In this document: one piece after another, positions 30,259 to 38,371 of the stretch | How the letters are laid out: each line of letters starts with the position of its first letter | How positions within the stretch are numbered: the first letter of the stretch is position 1 | Assembly: GCA_003242675.1 (NCBI GenBank) | Contig: QGVE01000002.1 | Location: 1-64,000, forward strand | From: Bacillota bacterium | GTDB lineage: Bacteria; Bacillota_E; Symbiobacteriia; Symbiobacteriales; Symbiobacteriaceae | DNA: 64,000 nucleotides | Direction of reading: 5' to 3' | The notes under the pieces: generated by a model | What the model was told of the DNA's origin: nothing | The model's input: only the letters and a program-made list of their open reading frames with translations | The model's database searches: none | Made by a program: the position numbers and the translations under genes

Positions 30259-30334
30259 GGGGCTGTAGCTCAGCTGGGAGAGCAGCGCCTTTGCAAGGCG
30301 AAGGTCGAGGGTTCGAGTCCCTTCAGCTCCACCA
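30259..30334 (+). tRNA. tRNA-Ala, anticodon TGC
   Basis: 76 nt with encoded CCA. The acceptor stem GGGGCTG pairs with CAGCTCC and includes the G3:U70 pair that marks alanine tRNAs. The D-arm is AGCTCAGCTGGGAGAGCA-like, the anticodon loop reads TTTGCAA (TGC), and the T-arm is GAGGGTTCGAGTCCCTT. It has its own promoter and terminator. Confidence 0.97.
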
Positions 30335-30338
30335 CGAT

Positions 30339-30367
30339 GGACCGGGCACACGCCCGGTCCCTTTTTC
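30339..30367 (+). terminator. Terminator of tRNA-Ala
   Basis: GGACCGGGC, loop ACAC, GCCCGGTCC, then CTTTTTC. Confidence 0.88.
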
Positions 30368-30492
30368 ATTTGCCGGCGCCCGGCGCCGCTGCCGTGCGCG
30401 ACCGCCGCGTCCGCGAAGTCCTGCGCGGCCTGCCCGCTGGGGAAGGCTCGCGGGCGAGCTTGCACAGCCCCTGAGAGCGGTGGACCCCGGGG

Positions 30493-30533
30493 AAAAAAGG
30501 CGGAGCCCGGCGCATGCGGCGCCGGGCTCCGCG
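30493..30533 (-). terminator. Terminator of the cupredoxin gene
   Basis: Read on the minus strand: GCGGAGCCCGGCGCC, loop GCAT, GCGCCGGGCTCCGC, then CTTTTTTCC. It starts seven bases after the gene's stop. Confidence 0.88.
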
Positions 30534-30540
30534 CTTTCTG

Positions 30541-30912
30541 TTACTTGACGATGAGCTTGCCGACCATGCCGGCCTCGCGGTGGCCGGGCACGTCGCAGAT
30601 GATGTCGTGCTCGCCGGTCTGGGTGGCCTTGACCTCGATGACCTTGGTCTGCCCCGAGGGGATCTGGCCGGAGTTGACGTTGAGGGAGGGGATCAGGAAG
30701 TTGTGGGCGACGGCGGGATCCTTGTTGATCAGGGTGATCTTCAGCGTGTCACCCTTATTGGCCTCAAGGACGTCAGGCGTGAACTTCATCTCACCGTTGA
30801 TGCCCATTTCGACGGTGAGCTCCTTCACGTTGCCGCTTCCGCCGCCCCCGCACCCAGCGAGGACACCCAGCGAGAGCACAACCACTGCCAGAAGCATCGC
30901 GAGCTTGCGCAT
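30541..30912 (-). CDS. Cupredoxin-domain lipoprotein
   Basis: A 123-aa exported protein. The lipoprotein signal ends in the lipobox LAGC, followed by a Gly-rich linker. The domain is a single cupredoxin beta-sandwich with the type 1 copper ligands visible: His in AHNFLIP, then Cys and His in DIICDVPGH and Met in REAGM. It probably carries electrons or binds copper on the outer face of the membrane. It is divergent to the cbb3 oxidase cluster, which suggests a donor or copper-handling role; that is inference. The start is MRK (ATG 30912), with AGGAAG 13 bases upstream. Confidence 0.87.
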   Translation of the reverse strand: MRKLAMLLAVVVLSLGVLAGCGGGGSGNVKELTVEMGINGEMKFTPDVLEANKGDTLKITLINKDPAVAHNFLIPSLNVNSGQIPSGQTKVIEVKATQTGEHDIICDVPGHREAGMVGKLIVK

Positions 30913-31251
30913 ACTTAAAGTTTCACTTCCTTTCCTGGCCACTATGATGCCAAAGACGCCGGCTCAGGCCAATCGGACGCGCAACGTACCAGGGCTCCTT
31001 AGGCTGCCGAATGGTCTAGGGTGTAGACCCTAAGTACTACCTTGCATGCGCCTCTGGTGCCATCCATGGTACAATAGCGGCCGAAAACCCTGTAGGTGCA
31101 TTGATTTCAGACGACTCGGACAGTCTGGAGGCAATCATACCACGGCGCGGCTGGCGCCGCAAGGGGCACCCGCGGTCACATACGACACATTTAGGTTCTC
31201 TTTGTCTTAGTACATTAATATAACGAGGACCGAAATATTGGGGGCGGTCTC
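30913..31251. other. Gene-free divergent region
   Basis: 339 bases between the cupredoxin gene (minus) and the oxidase cluster (plus). It holds an inverted repeat GGTCTA-GGGTG-TAGACC at 31013-31029, an AT-rich stretch at 31185-31225 that probably contains the plus-strand promoter, and several weak -10-like sequences. No open frame with a credible ribosome site was found. Confidence 0.5.
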
Positions 31252-31857
31252 GTGGTGCGGTGGGCACGGCTTCCGGCCGGTCCGCTGGTGGCGACGGCCC
31301 TGCTGCTGCTCCTGCCGGGGCGGGCGGCGGCGTCGCACCTGAGCGGTGGGGAGAGCGACCTGATGGGGATCTACGGCGGCGTCGCCCTGGTCCTGGGCTT
31401 CGCCGGCCTCCTGGGCGTGCTGGGGCTGGTGCCGGCCCGCTGGCGGTCAAGGGGGTACCGCTGGGGCCGCTGGCTCCTGGCGATCGGCCTCACCGTCCTG
31501 ATCGGCGGGGGATTCCACGCGGCAGCCGTCGGCACGGCAGCGCAGCGGCCGGGCGACGAGGCGTTCGGCCGCCTGGCCACCCAGCAGCTGCTCGGGACGC
31601 TCGCCGTCTTCACCTCGTTCTGGGGCGGGGTCTACTACCTCGCCCGGCGGTCCGGGGTGCTGAACATGGGCGAGTCCGTCAAGTACCGGGTGCTGCACAA
31701 CGGCGATCCCCCTGAGCCGACGGCGTACCGGGCCGATCGGCCCGGCGAGCACCGGCTGATGTGGATTCCCTTCGCGGCGATGGGCATCCTGGCGCTCTTC
31801 TTCACCGCCGGAGTGCTCCTCGCGCTCCTCCGGCTGCCGCCCGGCGCACGGCTCTAG
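31252..31857 (+). CDS. Membrane protein at the head of the cbb3 oxidase cluster
   Basis: A 201-aa protein with an N-terminal signal-like segment (LVATALLLLLPGRAAASHL) and about four further membrane helices, the last near the C-terminus. A soluble loop with RVLHNGDPPEPT lies before the last helix. I do not recognise a family. Two GTG codons are adjacent (31252, 31255), with GGGGGCGG upstream. It ends 50 bases before ccoN and is probably in the same operon, so it may assist assembly or be an accessory subunit. This is a guess from position. Confidence 0.65.
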   Translation: MVRWARLPAGPLVATALLLLLPGRAAASHLSGGESDLMGIYGGVALVLGFAGLLGVLGLVPARWRSRGYRWGRWLLAIGLTVLIGGGFHAAAVGTAAQRPGDEAFGRLATQQLLGTLAVFTSFWGGVYYLARRSGVLNMGESVKYRVLHNGDPPEPTAYRADRPGEHRLMWIPFAAMGILALFFTAGVLLALLRLPPGARL

Positions 31858-31907
31858 TGTGTCCCCGGTTTCCATGGTTCCAGGCTGCAAAGGGGAGGAG
31901 AGAGACG

Positions 31908-33311
31908 ATGCTAAGCAACGTTGAAGGGTCCGCGAGTAGGAACTTCTTCTACACCGCGGTCCTCTGGATGGCCATCGGCATGAGCTTCGGGCTGTTCGCG
32001 GCCGTGCTGCTGGTCGTGCCCGACCTGGTGAAGAACATCCCCGTGCTCCAGTACTTCACCTTCGGCCGGGTGCGCCCCGTGCACACCAACCTCGTGCTCT
32101 TCGGGTGGCTGAGCGGGGCTTACTTCGCCACGCTCTACTACATGGTTCCCCGGGTCTGCGGCACCCGCCTGTGGAGCGAGCGGCTGGGCAACTTCACGGT
32201 CATCTACCACAACCTGCTGATGGCCGCCTACGCCGTCACCCTGCTCCTGGGCATGAACGCGGGCCGGGAGTACGCCGAATCGCCGTGGATCCTGAAGATC
32301 CTCACGGTCGGGCTCTTCGCGCTGGTCTTCTTCAACGTCCTCATGACCGTCGCCCACCGGAAGGAGAAGGAGCTGTACGTCACGGCCTGGTACATGCTCG
32401 GGGCCGTGGCGACCGCGCCGGTGATCTACATCGTCGGCAACCAGTTCCTCCTGCCGCAGAACCCCATCTCCGGCGTCAACGACGCGGTGGTCAACTGGTT
32501 CTACGGCCACAACATCCTGGGCTACTGGTTCACGCCCATCGGCGTCGGCGCCGTCTACTACCTGCTGCCGAAGCTGACCGGCAACCCGATCTGGAGCCAC
32601 CGGCTCTCCATGATCGGCTTCTGGATGCTCATGTTCGTCTACGGCCCCACGGGGGCCCACCACCTGGTCAACGGTCCGGTGCCGTACTGGCTGCAGACGG
32701 TCGCCATCGCCTTCTCCGTCTGCCTGATCATCCCGGTCTGGACCGTGCTCACCAACTTCTACGGCACGATGAACGGCCGGTGGGGCGCGCTGAAGGAGTC
32801 GGTACCCCTGAAGTTCACCGTGACCGCCATGGTCTTCTACTTCATCACCTGCTTCCAGGGGCCGATGCAGTCGCTCCGCTCCGTCAGCGCCATCACCCAC
32901 TTCACCAACTGGGTCGTCGGCCACGCGCACCTGGCCCTGCTGGGCACCTTCTCGTTCGTCATGTTCGCCACCATCTACTATGCCCTGCCCCGGCTGATCA
33001 GCCGCGAGATCTGGTCGGCCCGGCTGATGGAGTGGCACTACTGGCTCTCCCTCATCGGCTTCACCCTGTTCTTCGTCGCCCTGACCGTCGGCGGGCTGGT
33101 GCAGGGCTCTGACTGGGCGGCGAACCAGTCCAGCAACTTCATCGCCTCCGTCATCAACCAGCGGCCCTTCAACATCGCCCGGGCCATCGGCGGGGCCATG
33201 ATCCTCGGTGCCCAGTTCCTGTTCATCTTCAACATCTTCAAGACGGCGACCGCCGGCAGGCACTTCAGCGCTGAGGCTGCCGAGGCCGGCACCGTGGCCG
33301 CCGGTGGATAA
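31908..33311 (+). CDS. ccoN: cbb3-type cytochrome c oxidase subunit I
   Basis: Catalytic heme-copper subunit, 467 aa, about twelve membrane helices. Conserved His ligands appear in RPVHTNLVLFGW (low-spin heme), WFYGHNILGYW (CuB), TGAHHL (the His pair for CuB) and NWVVGHAHLALLG (hemes). The sequence YGHN...TP is the cbb3 (C-family) form. It reduces O2 to water with proton pumping and usually has high oxygen affinity. ATG start with GGGGAGGAGAG upstream. It is followed 15 bases later by the diheme subunit. Confidence 0.95.
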   Translation: MLSNVEGSASRNFFYTAVLWMAIGMSFGLFAAVLLVVPDLVKNIPVLQYFTFGRVRPVHTNLVLFGWLSGAYFATLYYMVPRVCGTRLWSERLGNFTVIYHNLLMAAYAVTLLLGMNAGREYAESPWILKILTVGLFALVFFNVLMTVAHRKEKELYVTAWYMLGAVATAPVIYIVGNQFLLPQNPISGVNDAVVNWFYGHNILGYWFTPIGVGAVYYLLPKLTGNPIWSHRLSMIGFWMLMFVYGPTGAHHLVNGPVPYWLQTVAIAFSVCLIIPVWTVLTNFYGTMNGRWGALKESVPLKFTVTAMVFYFITCFQGPMQSLRSVSAITHFTNWVVGHAHLALLGTFSFVMFATIYYALPRLISREIWSARLMEWHYWLSLIGFTLFFVALTVGGLVQGSDWAANQSSNFIASVINQRPFNIARAIGGAMILGAQFLFIFNIFKTATAGRHFSAEAAEAGTVAAGG

Positions 33312-33326
33312 GGAAGGGGTGCTCAC

Positions 33327-34292
33327 ATGCGCAAGTTCGAGCGGAACGCCGCGCTCCTCGGCCTGGGCGCCTTCCTGCTGCTCTGCTTTGCCGTGGTGAT
33401 CACCGTCGCCGTGCCGCTGATGCAGGAGGACCTGTACGCCGCGTCGCCCTCCGCTCCCCGCTACTCGGGCATGCTCCCCGACGGCCGGCCGATCAGCCCG
33501 CAGGTGGCCCGCGGGCGCCAGATCTACATCCGGGAGGGCTGCTTCTACTGCCACACCCAGCAGGTCCGCACGCTGCCGAACGACGCCGCCTTCCAGGCCC
33601 CGGCCGTCACGCTGGAGGATGGCACCGTGGTCGGCGGCCGGCCGACCCGGCCTTCGGACTACGCCAATGACAACCCGGCCCTGCTGGGTTCGCAGCGGAC
33701 CGGCCCGGACCTGAAGTATGTGGGCCACCGCCTGCCCTCCAAGGAGTGGCACATCGCCCACCTGATCGACCCGCGCTCGGTCGAGCCCAACTCGATCATG
33801 CCGTCTTACGCCCACCTGCCGCCGGATGAGCTGGACGCCCTGGCCGAGTACCTGCTGGCCCTGCGCGACTGGGCGATCCCCGTCCGGACCCTGGCGAAGT
33901 ACCCCGGGCCCGACATCCTGCTCGCCACCGACGACATCCTGCCCGAGGAGTACCGCAACGTGAAGAACCCGTTCACCATCGGCGACCCTGCCGTCCTGGC
34001 CCGGGCCGAGGAGCTCATCCAGGCCAACGGCTGCCTCGCCTGCCACGGGCAGGACATGAGGGGCAAGACCGAGGCCGACGGCTGGGCCGGACCGCCCTAT
34101 CCGACCGACTGGTACAAGGCCGGCGCGACCCACTCCGAGCAGTTCATCTTCTGGGTGATCTCGGAGGGCACGCTCAAGGAGGACGGCACCGGCTCCGGCA
34201 TGCCCAGCTGGCGGCTGAACGGCCTCTCCGATGAGGACCGGTGGGCCCTGACCACCTACATCAAGTGGCTGGGCACGCAGCAGCAGCAGTAG
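33327..34292 (+). CDS. Fused CcoO/CcoP diheme cytochrome c subunit
   Basis: A 321-aa membrane-anchored protein. One N-terminal helix is followed by a CcoO-like domain with heme c motif CFYCH (C72-H76, context REGCFYCHTQQVR), then a second cytochrome c domain with CLACH (C236-H240) resembling one heme domain of CcoP. Canonical oxidases encode CcoO (one heme) and CcoP (two hemes) separately; here a single chain with two hemes replaces them, and no other ccoP is nearby. Met ligand candidates are IMPSYAHL and GMPSW. It would pass electrons to CcoN. Confidence 0.9.
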   Translation: MRKFERNAALLGLGAFLLLCFAVVITVAVPLMQEDLYAASPSAPRYSGMLPDGRPISPQVARGRQIYIREGCFYCHTQQVRTLPNDAAFQAPAVTLEDGTVVGGRPTRPSDYANDNPALLGSQRTGPDLKYVGHRLPSKEWHIAHLIDPRSVEPNSIMPSYAHLPPDELDALAEYLLALRDWAIPVRTLAKYPGPDILLATDDILPEEYRNVKNPFTIGDPAVLARAEELIQANGCLACHGQDMRGKTEADGWAGPPYPTDWYKAGATHSEQFIFWVISEGTLKEDGTGSGMPSWRLNGLSDEDRWALTTYIKWLGTQQQQ

Positions 34293-34316
34293 GCCCGGCG
34301 AAGGGGGGAACCGGCC

Positions 34317-34556
34317 GTGGGGATGGAGTGGACCCGGTTCAGCGATCTGAACGTCTCCAGCGGCTTCCTGCTGCTCATCGTGCTGGTGCTGTGGGCCCTG
34401 CTCGCCGTGGTGATGTACTGGGCCTTTGCGTCGGGCAGCGCCAGCATGAAGGAGGACGTGAAGTACAAGTACGTGGAGGACGACCAGCCCATCGCCCGCA
34501 CACGGAGGTGGAACCATGACCGAGGAGAACCGGCCGCAGACCGAGTCCGGGCATGA
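34317..34556 (+). CDS. Small membrane protein in the oxidase operon
   Basis: 79 aa with one central hydrophobic helix (GFLLLIVLVLWALLAVVMYW) and a charged C-terminal tail. It is probably an accessory subunit similar in position to CcoQ or to small cbb3 membrane proteins. The start is GTG at 34317 after GGGGGGAA, with ATG at 34323 as an alternative. Its last 41 bases overlap the next small gene in another frame, which suggests translational coupling. Confidence 0.65.
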   Translation: MGMEWTRFSDLNVSSGFLLLIVLVLWALLAVVMYWAFASGSASMKEDVKYKYVEDDQPIARTRRWNHDRGEPAADRVRA

Positions 34557-34674
34557 CCACGGGGGGCCCGTGCCCAAGTTCCTGCTGCTGGTCTACGGCG
34601 TGATCGCCATCTTCTTCGTGTACTACCTTGCCGCCAACCTGCGCTTCGGGCCCAACAGCCCCACGGGCTTCTAG
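34516..34674 (+). CDS. Small membrane protein, 52 aa
   Basis: A short open frame from ATG 34516, preceded by GGAGGTGGAACC, a good ribosome site. It has a polar head with HDH, one helix (KFLLLVYGVIAIFFVYYLAA) and a short tail ending NSPTGF. The layout resembles the single-helix CcoQ-like or cytochrome oxidase microproteins. It overlaps the previous gene by 41 bases. No heme or metal motif is seen. Confidence 0.65.
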   Translation: MTEENRPQTESGHDHGGPVPKFLLLVYGVIAIFFVYYLAANLRFGPNSPTGF

Positions 34675-34686
34675 CGCCGCGCGATC

Positions 34687-34712
34687 ACCCCCCCGCCGCG
34701 GGGCGGGGGGGT
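34687..34712. terminator. GC-only hairpin between the oxidase genes and ccoG
   Basis: ACCCCCCCGCC, GCGG, GGCGGGGGGGT form a strong stem without a T-run. It may reduce read-through into ccoG or stabilise the upstream mRNA. Confidence 0.5.
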
Positions 34713-34739
34713 CTGTCGCCTCTCCGGAGGGGATGGAGC

Positions 34740-35966
34740 ATGAGGAGCCGCCTTGGCAAGGTGCGGACGGTCAAGCGCCGGTACCGGCGCGCGGTGCAGC
34801 TCGCCGTCCTCGCCCTGCTGATCCTCTCACCGTTCCTCAACCTCTTCCGCTTCGACCTGCCGAGCATGTCGCTCTACCTGTTCGGCGCCCGGCTGTGGGT
34901 CAAGCACACCTACGTCTTCACCCTGCTCCTGGTGACCGTCATCTACGCCATCATCGCGGCCAGCCTGCTCTTCGGCCGGGTGTTCTGCGGGTGGGTCTGC
35001 CCCCAGAACCTGTTCAACGAGCTCACCCGCAGCTGGGACCGGCGGCTCGGCCGCCCGGGCAGCGTGCTGCTCTCGGCGCTGATCAGCCTGGCCGGCGGTT
35101 TCGTGGTGCGCAGCTACTTCAGCGACGGGCGCGCCCTGCTGGCCCAGTACCTCTCCGGGCAGGTGCCCGCCGGCCCCACGATCTTCATCCTCGGCTTCGC
35201 CCTCTTCTTCACGCTGGCGATGGCCTGGTGGCGCACGGGCATCTGCCGGGTGGCCTGCCCCTACGGCCACCTGCAGTCGATCATCTCCAACGCCGACACG
35301 ATGCACCTGCAGGTGTTCAACCTGCCGGGCAACCGGGACATCTGCGCCACCTGCGGGCTGTGCGCGGAGATCTGCCACATGGGGGTGGACCCGCGCACCG
35401 CCGAGCAGAAGCACTGCGTCGTCTGCGGCGACTGCCTCGACGCCTGCGCGCTGGTCTCCGGGGCGCGCAAGGTCCCCCGGGTCCTGAACTTCACGATCGG
35501 ATCCGGCGAGCGGGCGGTGCCGCTCCGGGACCGGGGGCGGCTGTGGCAGAGCGTGCGGCTGCTCGCTCCCCGCCTGGTCGTGCCGCTGACCCTGACGGTC
35601 GTCCTCGGCGGGCTCTCGGCCTACGCCCTGGCGCACCGGCCCCTGGTCGACCTGGTGGTGGCCAAGAACCCCCGTGCGGCCCTGGCGGCCGGGGCCCCGG
35701 TGAGCAGCGGCGGCGTCCTGGCCGTGTCGGTCATCAACCTGGGCAGCGAGAGCGACGTGTTCCACCTCTCCGTCGAGGGGCTGCCGGACAACTGGGCCGC
35801 GCTGGAGCGGTCCGACGTCCGCCTGGGCCCCGGGGAGCGGGCGTCCGTGACGCTGCGCGTCATCCCCACTGAGCGGATCCCGGGCGCTCACCGCTTCACC
35901 GTGCGGGTCGTCGGCGAGCGGAGCGGGGCGGAGGCCAGCTTCGACGCTGTGCACGTCGTCTACTGA
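34740..35966 (+). CDS. ccoG: CcoG-type iron-sulfur membrane protein
   Basis: A 408-aa protein of the CcoG/RdxA/FixG group, implicated in copper reduction for cbb3 oxidase assembly. The layout fits: N-terminal membrane helices, Cys in RVFCGWVCPQNLF, then CRVACPYGHLQ, a two-cluster ferredoxin domain (CATCGLCAEICHMGV, CVVCGDCLDACALV), another helix, and a C-terminal Ig-like beta domain. The ferredoxin-domain motifs have His or Ala-Leu in places where Pro is usual after the last Cys. ATG start with GGAGGGG upstream. It follows the oxidase structural genes. Confidence 0.92.
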   Translation: MRSRLGKVRTVKRRYRRAVQLAVLALLILSPFLNLFRFDLPSMSLYLFGARLWVKHTYVFTLLLVTVIYAIIAASLLFGRVFCGWVCPQNLFNELTRSWDRRLGRPGSVLLSALISLAGGFVVRSYFSDGRALLAQYLSGQVPAGPTIFILGFALFFTLAMAWWRTGICRVACPYGHLQSIISNADTMHLQVFNLPGNRDICATCGLCAEICHMGVDPRTAEQKHCVVCGDCLDACALVSGARKVPRVLNFTIGSGERAVPLRDRGRLWQSVRLLAPRLVVPLTLTVVLGGLSAYALAHRPLVDLVVAKNPRAALAAGAPVSSGGVLAVSVINLGSESDVFHLSVEGLPDNWAALERSDVRLGPGERASVTLRVIPTERIPGAHRFTVRVVGERSGAEASFDAVHVVY

Positions 35967-36108
35967 CACTGTTGTGCCATACCGTATGCAACGAAAGTCT
36001 AATCAGATAAGATACAAAGGGAGATCACTTTTTTCCCCGATCGTACGGGGGAGGGGCTCTGGCCCGCGTTTTCTGGCACGCAATACGGTAACTTGCGACC
36101 CTTTTATG

Positions 36109-36138
36109 TTGCCTGTAAAGCCGTACTGCGGCTATAAT
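36109..36138 (+). promoter_or_regulatory. Promoter of the b6c complex operon
   Basis: TTGCCT (36109-36114), an 18-bp spacer and a perfect TATAAT (36133-36138) lie about 70 bases before the cytochrome b gene. The interval 35967-36210 is less GC-rich than the flanks and shows no gene. Confidence 0.6.
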
Positions 36139-36210
36139 GTTGCTGTTGCGCAGTGTGGCTGGCTGGATTCCGGGATGCTGGCTTCCGAGTCATGGGGAGG
36201 TGCTGGTTCT

Positions 36211-36996
36211 GTGGGTCTCTGGGCCAGGTTCAAGAACACGACGCTCTACAAGTCCATCTACCGGAACGAATACCCGGATACCCCGCGCAATCAAGTTCTG
36301 GTCATCCTGAACAGCGTCGTACTTCACCTGCACCCGGTGAAGGTGCCCCGGCGCGCGGTGCGGGTGAGTTATACCTGGGGCCTCGGCGGGCTGTCGCTGC
36401 TCATGTTCCTCATCCTCACGGTGACGGGCGTCTGGCTGATGTTCTACTACGTGCCGTCCGTTCCCGGCGCCTACGAGTCGATGAGGGCGCTGGAAACCGA
36501 CGTCATCTTCGGCCCGTTCGCCCGCAATCTCCACCGGTGGGCGGCCCACGGCATGGTGATCGCCGTCTGGCTGCACATGACCCGGGTCTTCTACACCGGG
36601 TCGTACAAGCCGCCCCGGGAGTTCAACTGGGTGATCGGCGTCGCCCTCTTCCTGGTGACCGTGCTCCTCTCGTTCACGGGCTACCTCCTGCCGTGGGACC
36701 AGCTGGCGTACTGGGCGATCCAGGTGGGCTCCAACATGGCGAAGGTCACGCCCGTCATCGGCAGCTACGTCCAGCGGGCCCTGCTCGACGGCTATGAGAT
36801 CGGCCCGGCCACGCTGGTGCGCTGGTACACCCTGCACGTCATCCTGCTGCCGCTGACCTGCATCGCGCTGATGGCCGTGCACTTCTGGCGCATCCGCAAG
36901 GACGGGGGCATCTCGACCCCGATTCCGTACGACGAGGACGAGGACGACGTCCGGGACGAGGCCGCCCCGGCCGCCGACGTCCCGGCGAATCCGTAG
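36211..36996 (+). CDS. Cytochrome b6-like subunit of menaquinol:cytochrome c reductase
   Basis: 261 aa, four helices. The heme b ligands are H108 and H122 in the second helix (NLHRWAAHG, WLHMTRVFYTG) and H209 and H224 in the fourth (WYTLHVILL, VHFWRIRKDGG). The 15-residue step in the last pair is typical of b6-type proteins. PWDQLAYWA is also conserved. The Cys that binds heme ci in b6/QcrB proteins (YC-F/L-GG) is Gly57 here (YTWGLGG). GTG at 36211 is chosen because GGGAGGTG lies ten bases upstream; longer readings lack one. First gene of a five-gene operon. Confidence 0.93.
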   Translation: MGLWARFKNTTLYKSIYRNEYPDTPRNQVLVILNSVVLHLHPVKVPRRAVRVSYTWGLGGLSLLMFLILTVTGVWLMFYYVPSVPGAYESMRALETDVIFGPFARNLHRWAAHGMVIAVWLHMTRVFYTGSYKPPREFNWVIGVALFLVTVLLSFTGYLLPWDQLAYWAIQVGSNMAKVTPVIGSYVQRALLDGYEIGPATLVRWYTLHVILLPLTCIALMAVHFWRIRKDGGISTPIPYDEDEDDVRDEAAPAADVPANP

Positions 36997-37008
36997 GGAG
37001 GGACGCGC

Positions 37009-37770
37009 ATGGCTGAGGCGCACGAGAAGTATCAGCAGACGGGCCCCAAGGTGAAGCCCGGCCAGAAGGAGGAGCTGGTCTACACCTGGCCCTTCCTCGT
37101 CTCGATCGAGGCCATCATGGCGCTCACGGCGATCCTTGCCTTCGCCCTCATGGCGGCGTTCATCGACGCGCCGCTTCTGGATCTGGCCAATCCCGACAAG
37201 ACCCCGAACCCGGCCAAGGCGCCCTGGTACTTCCTCGGGCTGCAGGAGCTCCTGCTGCACATGGACCCCGCGCTCGCGGGCGTCATCGTGCCCGGCGCCT
37301 GTCTGGTGCTCCTGGCCATGATCCCGTACATCGACCGGGACCGGCGGGGGACGGGCATCTGGTTCTCCACGAAGAAGGGGCTGCCCATCACCATCTTCTC
37401 CGCCATCTACACCGCGGTCATCGAGATCGCCCTGGTGCTGGTGGACGAGGTCGTGCGGGTGCCCGGCATGCCCGAGGGCTCCTACCGCATCTCCGCTACC
37501 GTCACCTACCTGCTGGAGCAGACCGGGCTCCCCACCGCCGCCGTCTCGTGGGTGGGTTCGATCTTCATCCCGCTCCTGCTCATGGTCGGCATTCCGTGGG
37601 TCCTGGCCGTGATCGTCAAGCGGCGCTACCAGGCCAACACCCGTGAGGTCATGATCGCCCTCTACACGTTCTTCTTCACCTCGTTCATCGTGCTTTCGTC
37701 GATTGGTACCTTCTTCCGGGGCGAGTCGATGCACCTGGTCTGGCCGTGGGAGCTTCAGCCCCCGCACTAG
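37009..37770 (+). CDS. Subunit IV-like cytochrome b C-terminal protein
   Basis: 253 aa. The family signature is in the first third: NPDKTPNPAKAPWYFLGLQELL, near the quinol site where other proteins have PEWY; here the corresponding stretch is KAPWYFLG. It is longer than plastid subunit IV (about 160 aa) because of extra C-terminal helices, giving about five or six membrane segments. ATG start with GGAGGG upstream, 12 bases after the b6 gene. It completes the split cytochrome b. Confidence 0.9.
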   Translation: MAEAHEKYQQTGPKVKPGQKEELVYTWPFLVSIEAIMALTAILAFALMAAFIDAPLLDLANPDKTPNPAKAPWYFLGLQELLLHMDPALAGVIVPGACLVLLAMIPYIDRDRRGTGIWFSTKKGLPITIFSAIYTAVIEIALVLVDEVVRVPGMPEGSYRISATVTYLLEQTGLPTAAVSWVGSIFIPLLLMVGIPWVLAVIVKRRYQANTREVMIALYTFFFTSFIVLSSIGTFFRGESMHLVWPWELQPPH

Positions 37771-37818
37771 GCCGGCCTCGCCGCCGACTCACACACCGCT
37801 GGGAAAGGGTGAGACTCC

Positions 37819-38352
37819 ATGGCTGGTGAGAACTCGCTCCGTGCCGCTGCGGCGGCTCCGCCCGCCCATGGTCCTGCTGCAGACGGCATGACCCGCCGCC
37901 AGTTCCTGCGCGGCACCATGTTCGCCACCATCGGAACGATGTTCGGCCTGGCGGCTGCCGGCGCCGGCGGCATGCTCTGGCCGATCAAGCTGACCGGCTT
38001 CGGCGGGATCGTCCCCGCTCCGGTGAAGGCCCACGAGCTGGAGATCGGCGACGTGGTGATGGTGCGGGAGGGCAAGTACTACCTCACTCGCAGCGAGGAT
38101 GGGCTGATGGCCCTGTACTGGCGCTGCGTCCACCTGGGCTGCACCGTTCCCTGGAACGCTGCCCAGAAGAAGTTCATGTGCCCGTGCCACGCCTCGGTGT
38201 ACGATATCACGGGGCAGAACATCGCCGGCCCGGCCCCGCGGCCCCTGGACATGATGGAGGTCATCGTGGAGCCGGACGGCACGATCCTGGTCAACACCGG
38301 CAAGATCACCGAGCGGGCGCGCCACCAGCCCGAGCACGCCGTGAAGATCTAG
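37819..38352 (+). CDS. Rieske iron-sulfur protein
   Basis: 177 aa. A twin-Arg type N-terminus (TRRQFLRG) and one membrane anchor precede the Rieske domain. [2Fe-2S] ligands are C103 and H105 (CVHLGC) and C121 and H124 (CPCHAS); C108 and C123 can form the usual disulfide. It accepts an electron from menaquinol and passes it to cytochrome c. ATG start with AAAGGGTGAG upstream. It lies third in the operon, after the two cytochrome b parts. Confidence 0.95.
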   Translation: MAGENSLRAAAAAPPAHGPAADGMTRRQFLRGTMFATIGTMFGLAAAGAGGMLWPIKLTGFGGIVPAPVKAHELEIGDVVMVREGKYYLTRSEDGLMALYWRCVHLGCTVPWNAAQKKFMCPCHASVYDITGQNIAGPAPRPLDMMEVIVEPDGTILVNTGKITERARHQPEHAVKI

Positions 38353-38371
38353 GGGGAGGAGGGCGCATCCC

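Noticed and set aside
31042..31075. TTGCAT...TACAAT as a promoter for the oxidase cluster
   Set aside because: The spacer is 22 bp, too long for a sigma-A promoter; the real promoter is more likely in the AT-rich stretch 31185-31225.
35974..36210. N-terminal extension of cytochrome b6
   Set aside because: It includes the predicted TATAAT promoter and has no counterpart in the family. GTG 36211 has a proper ribosome site.
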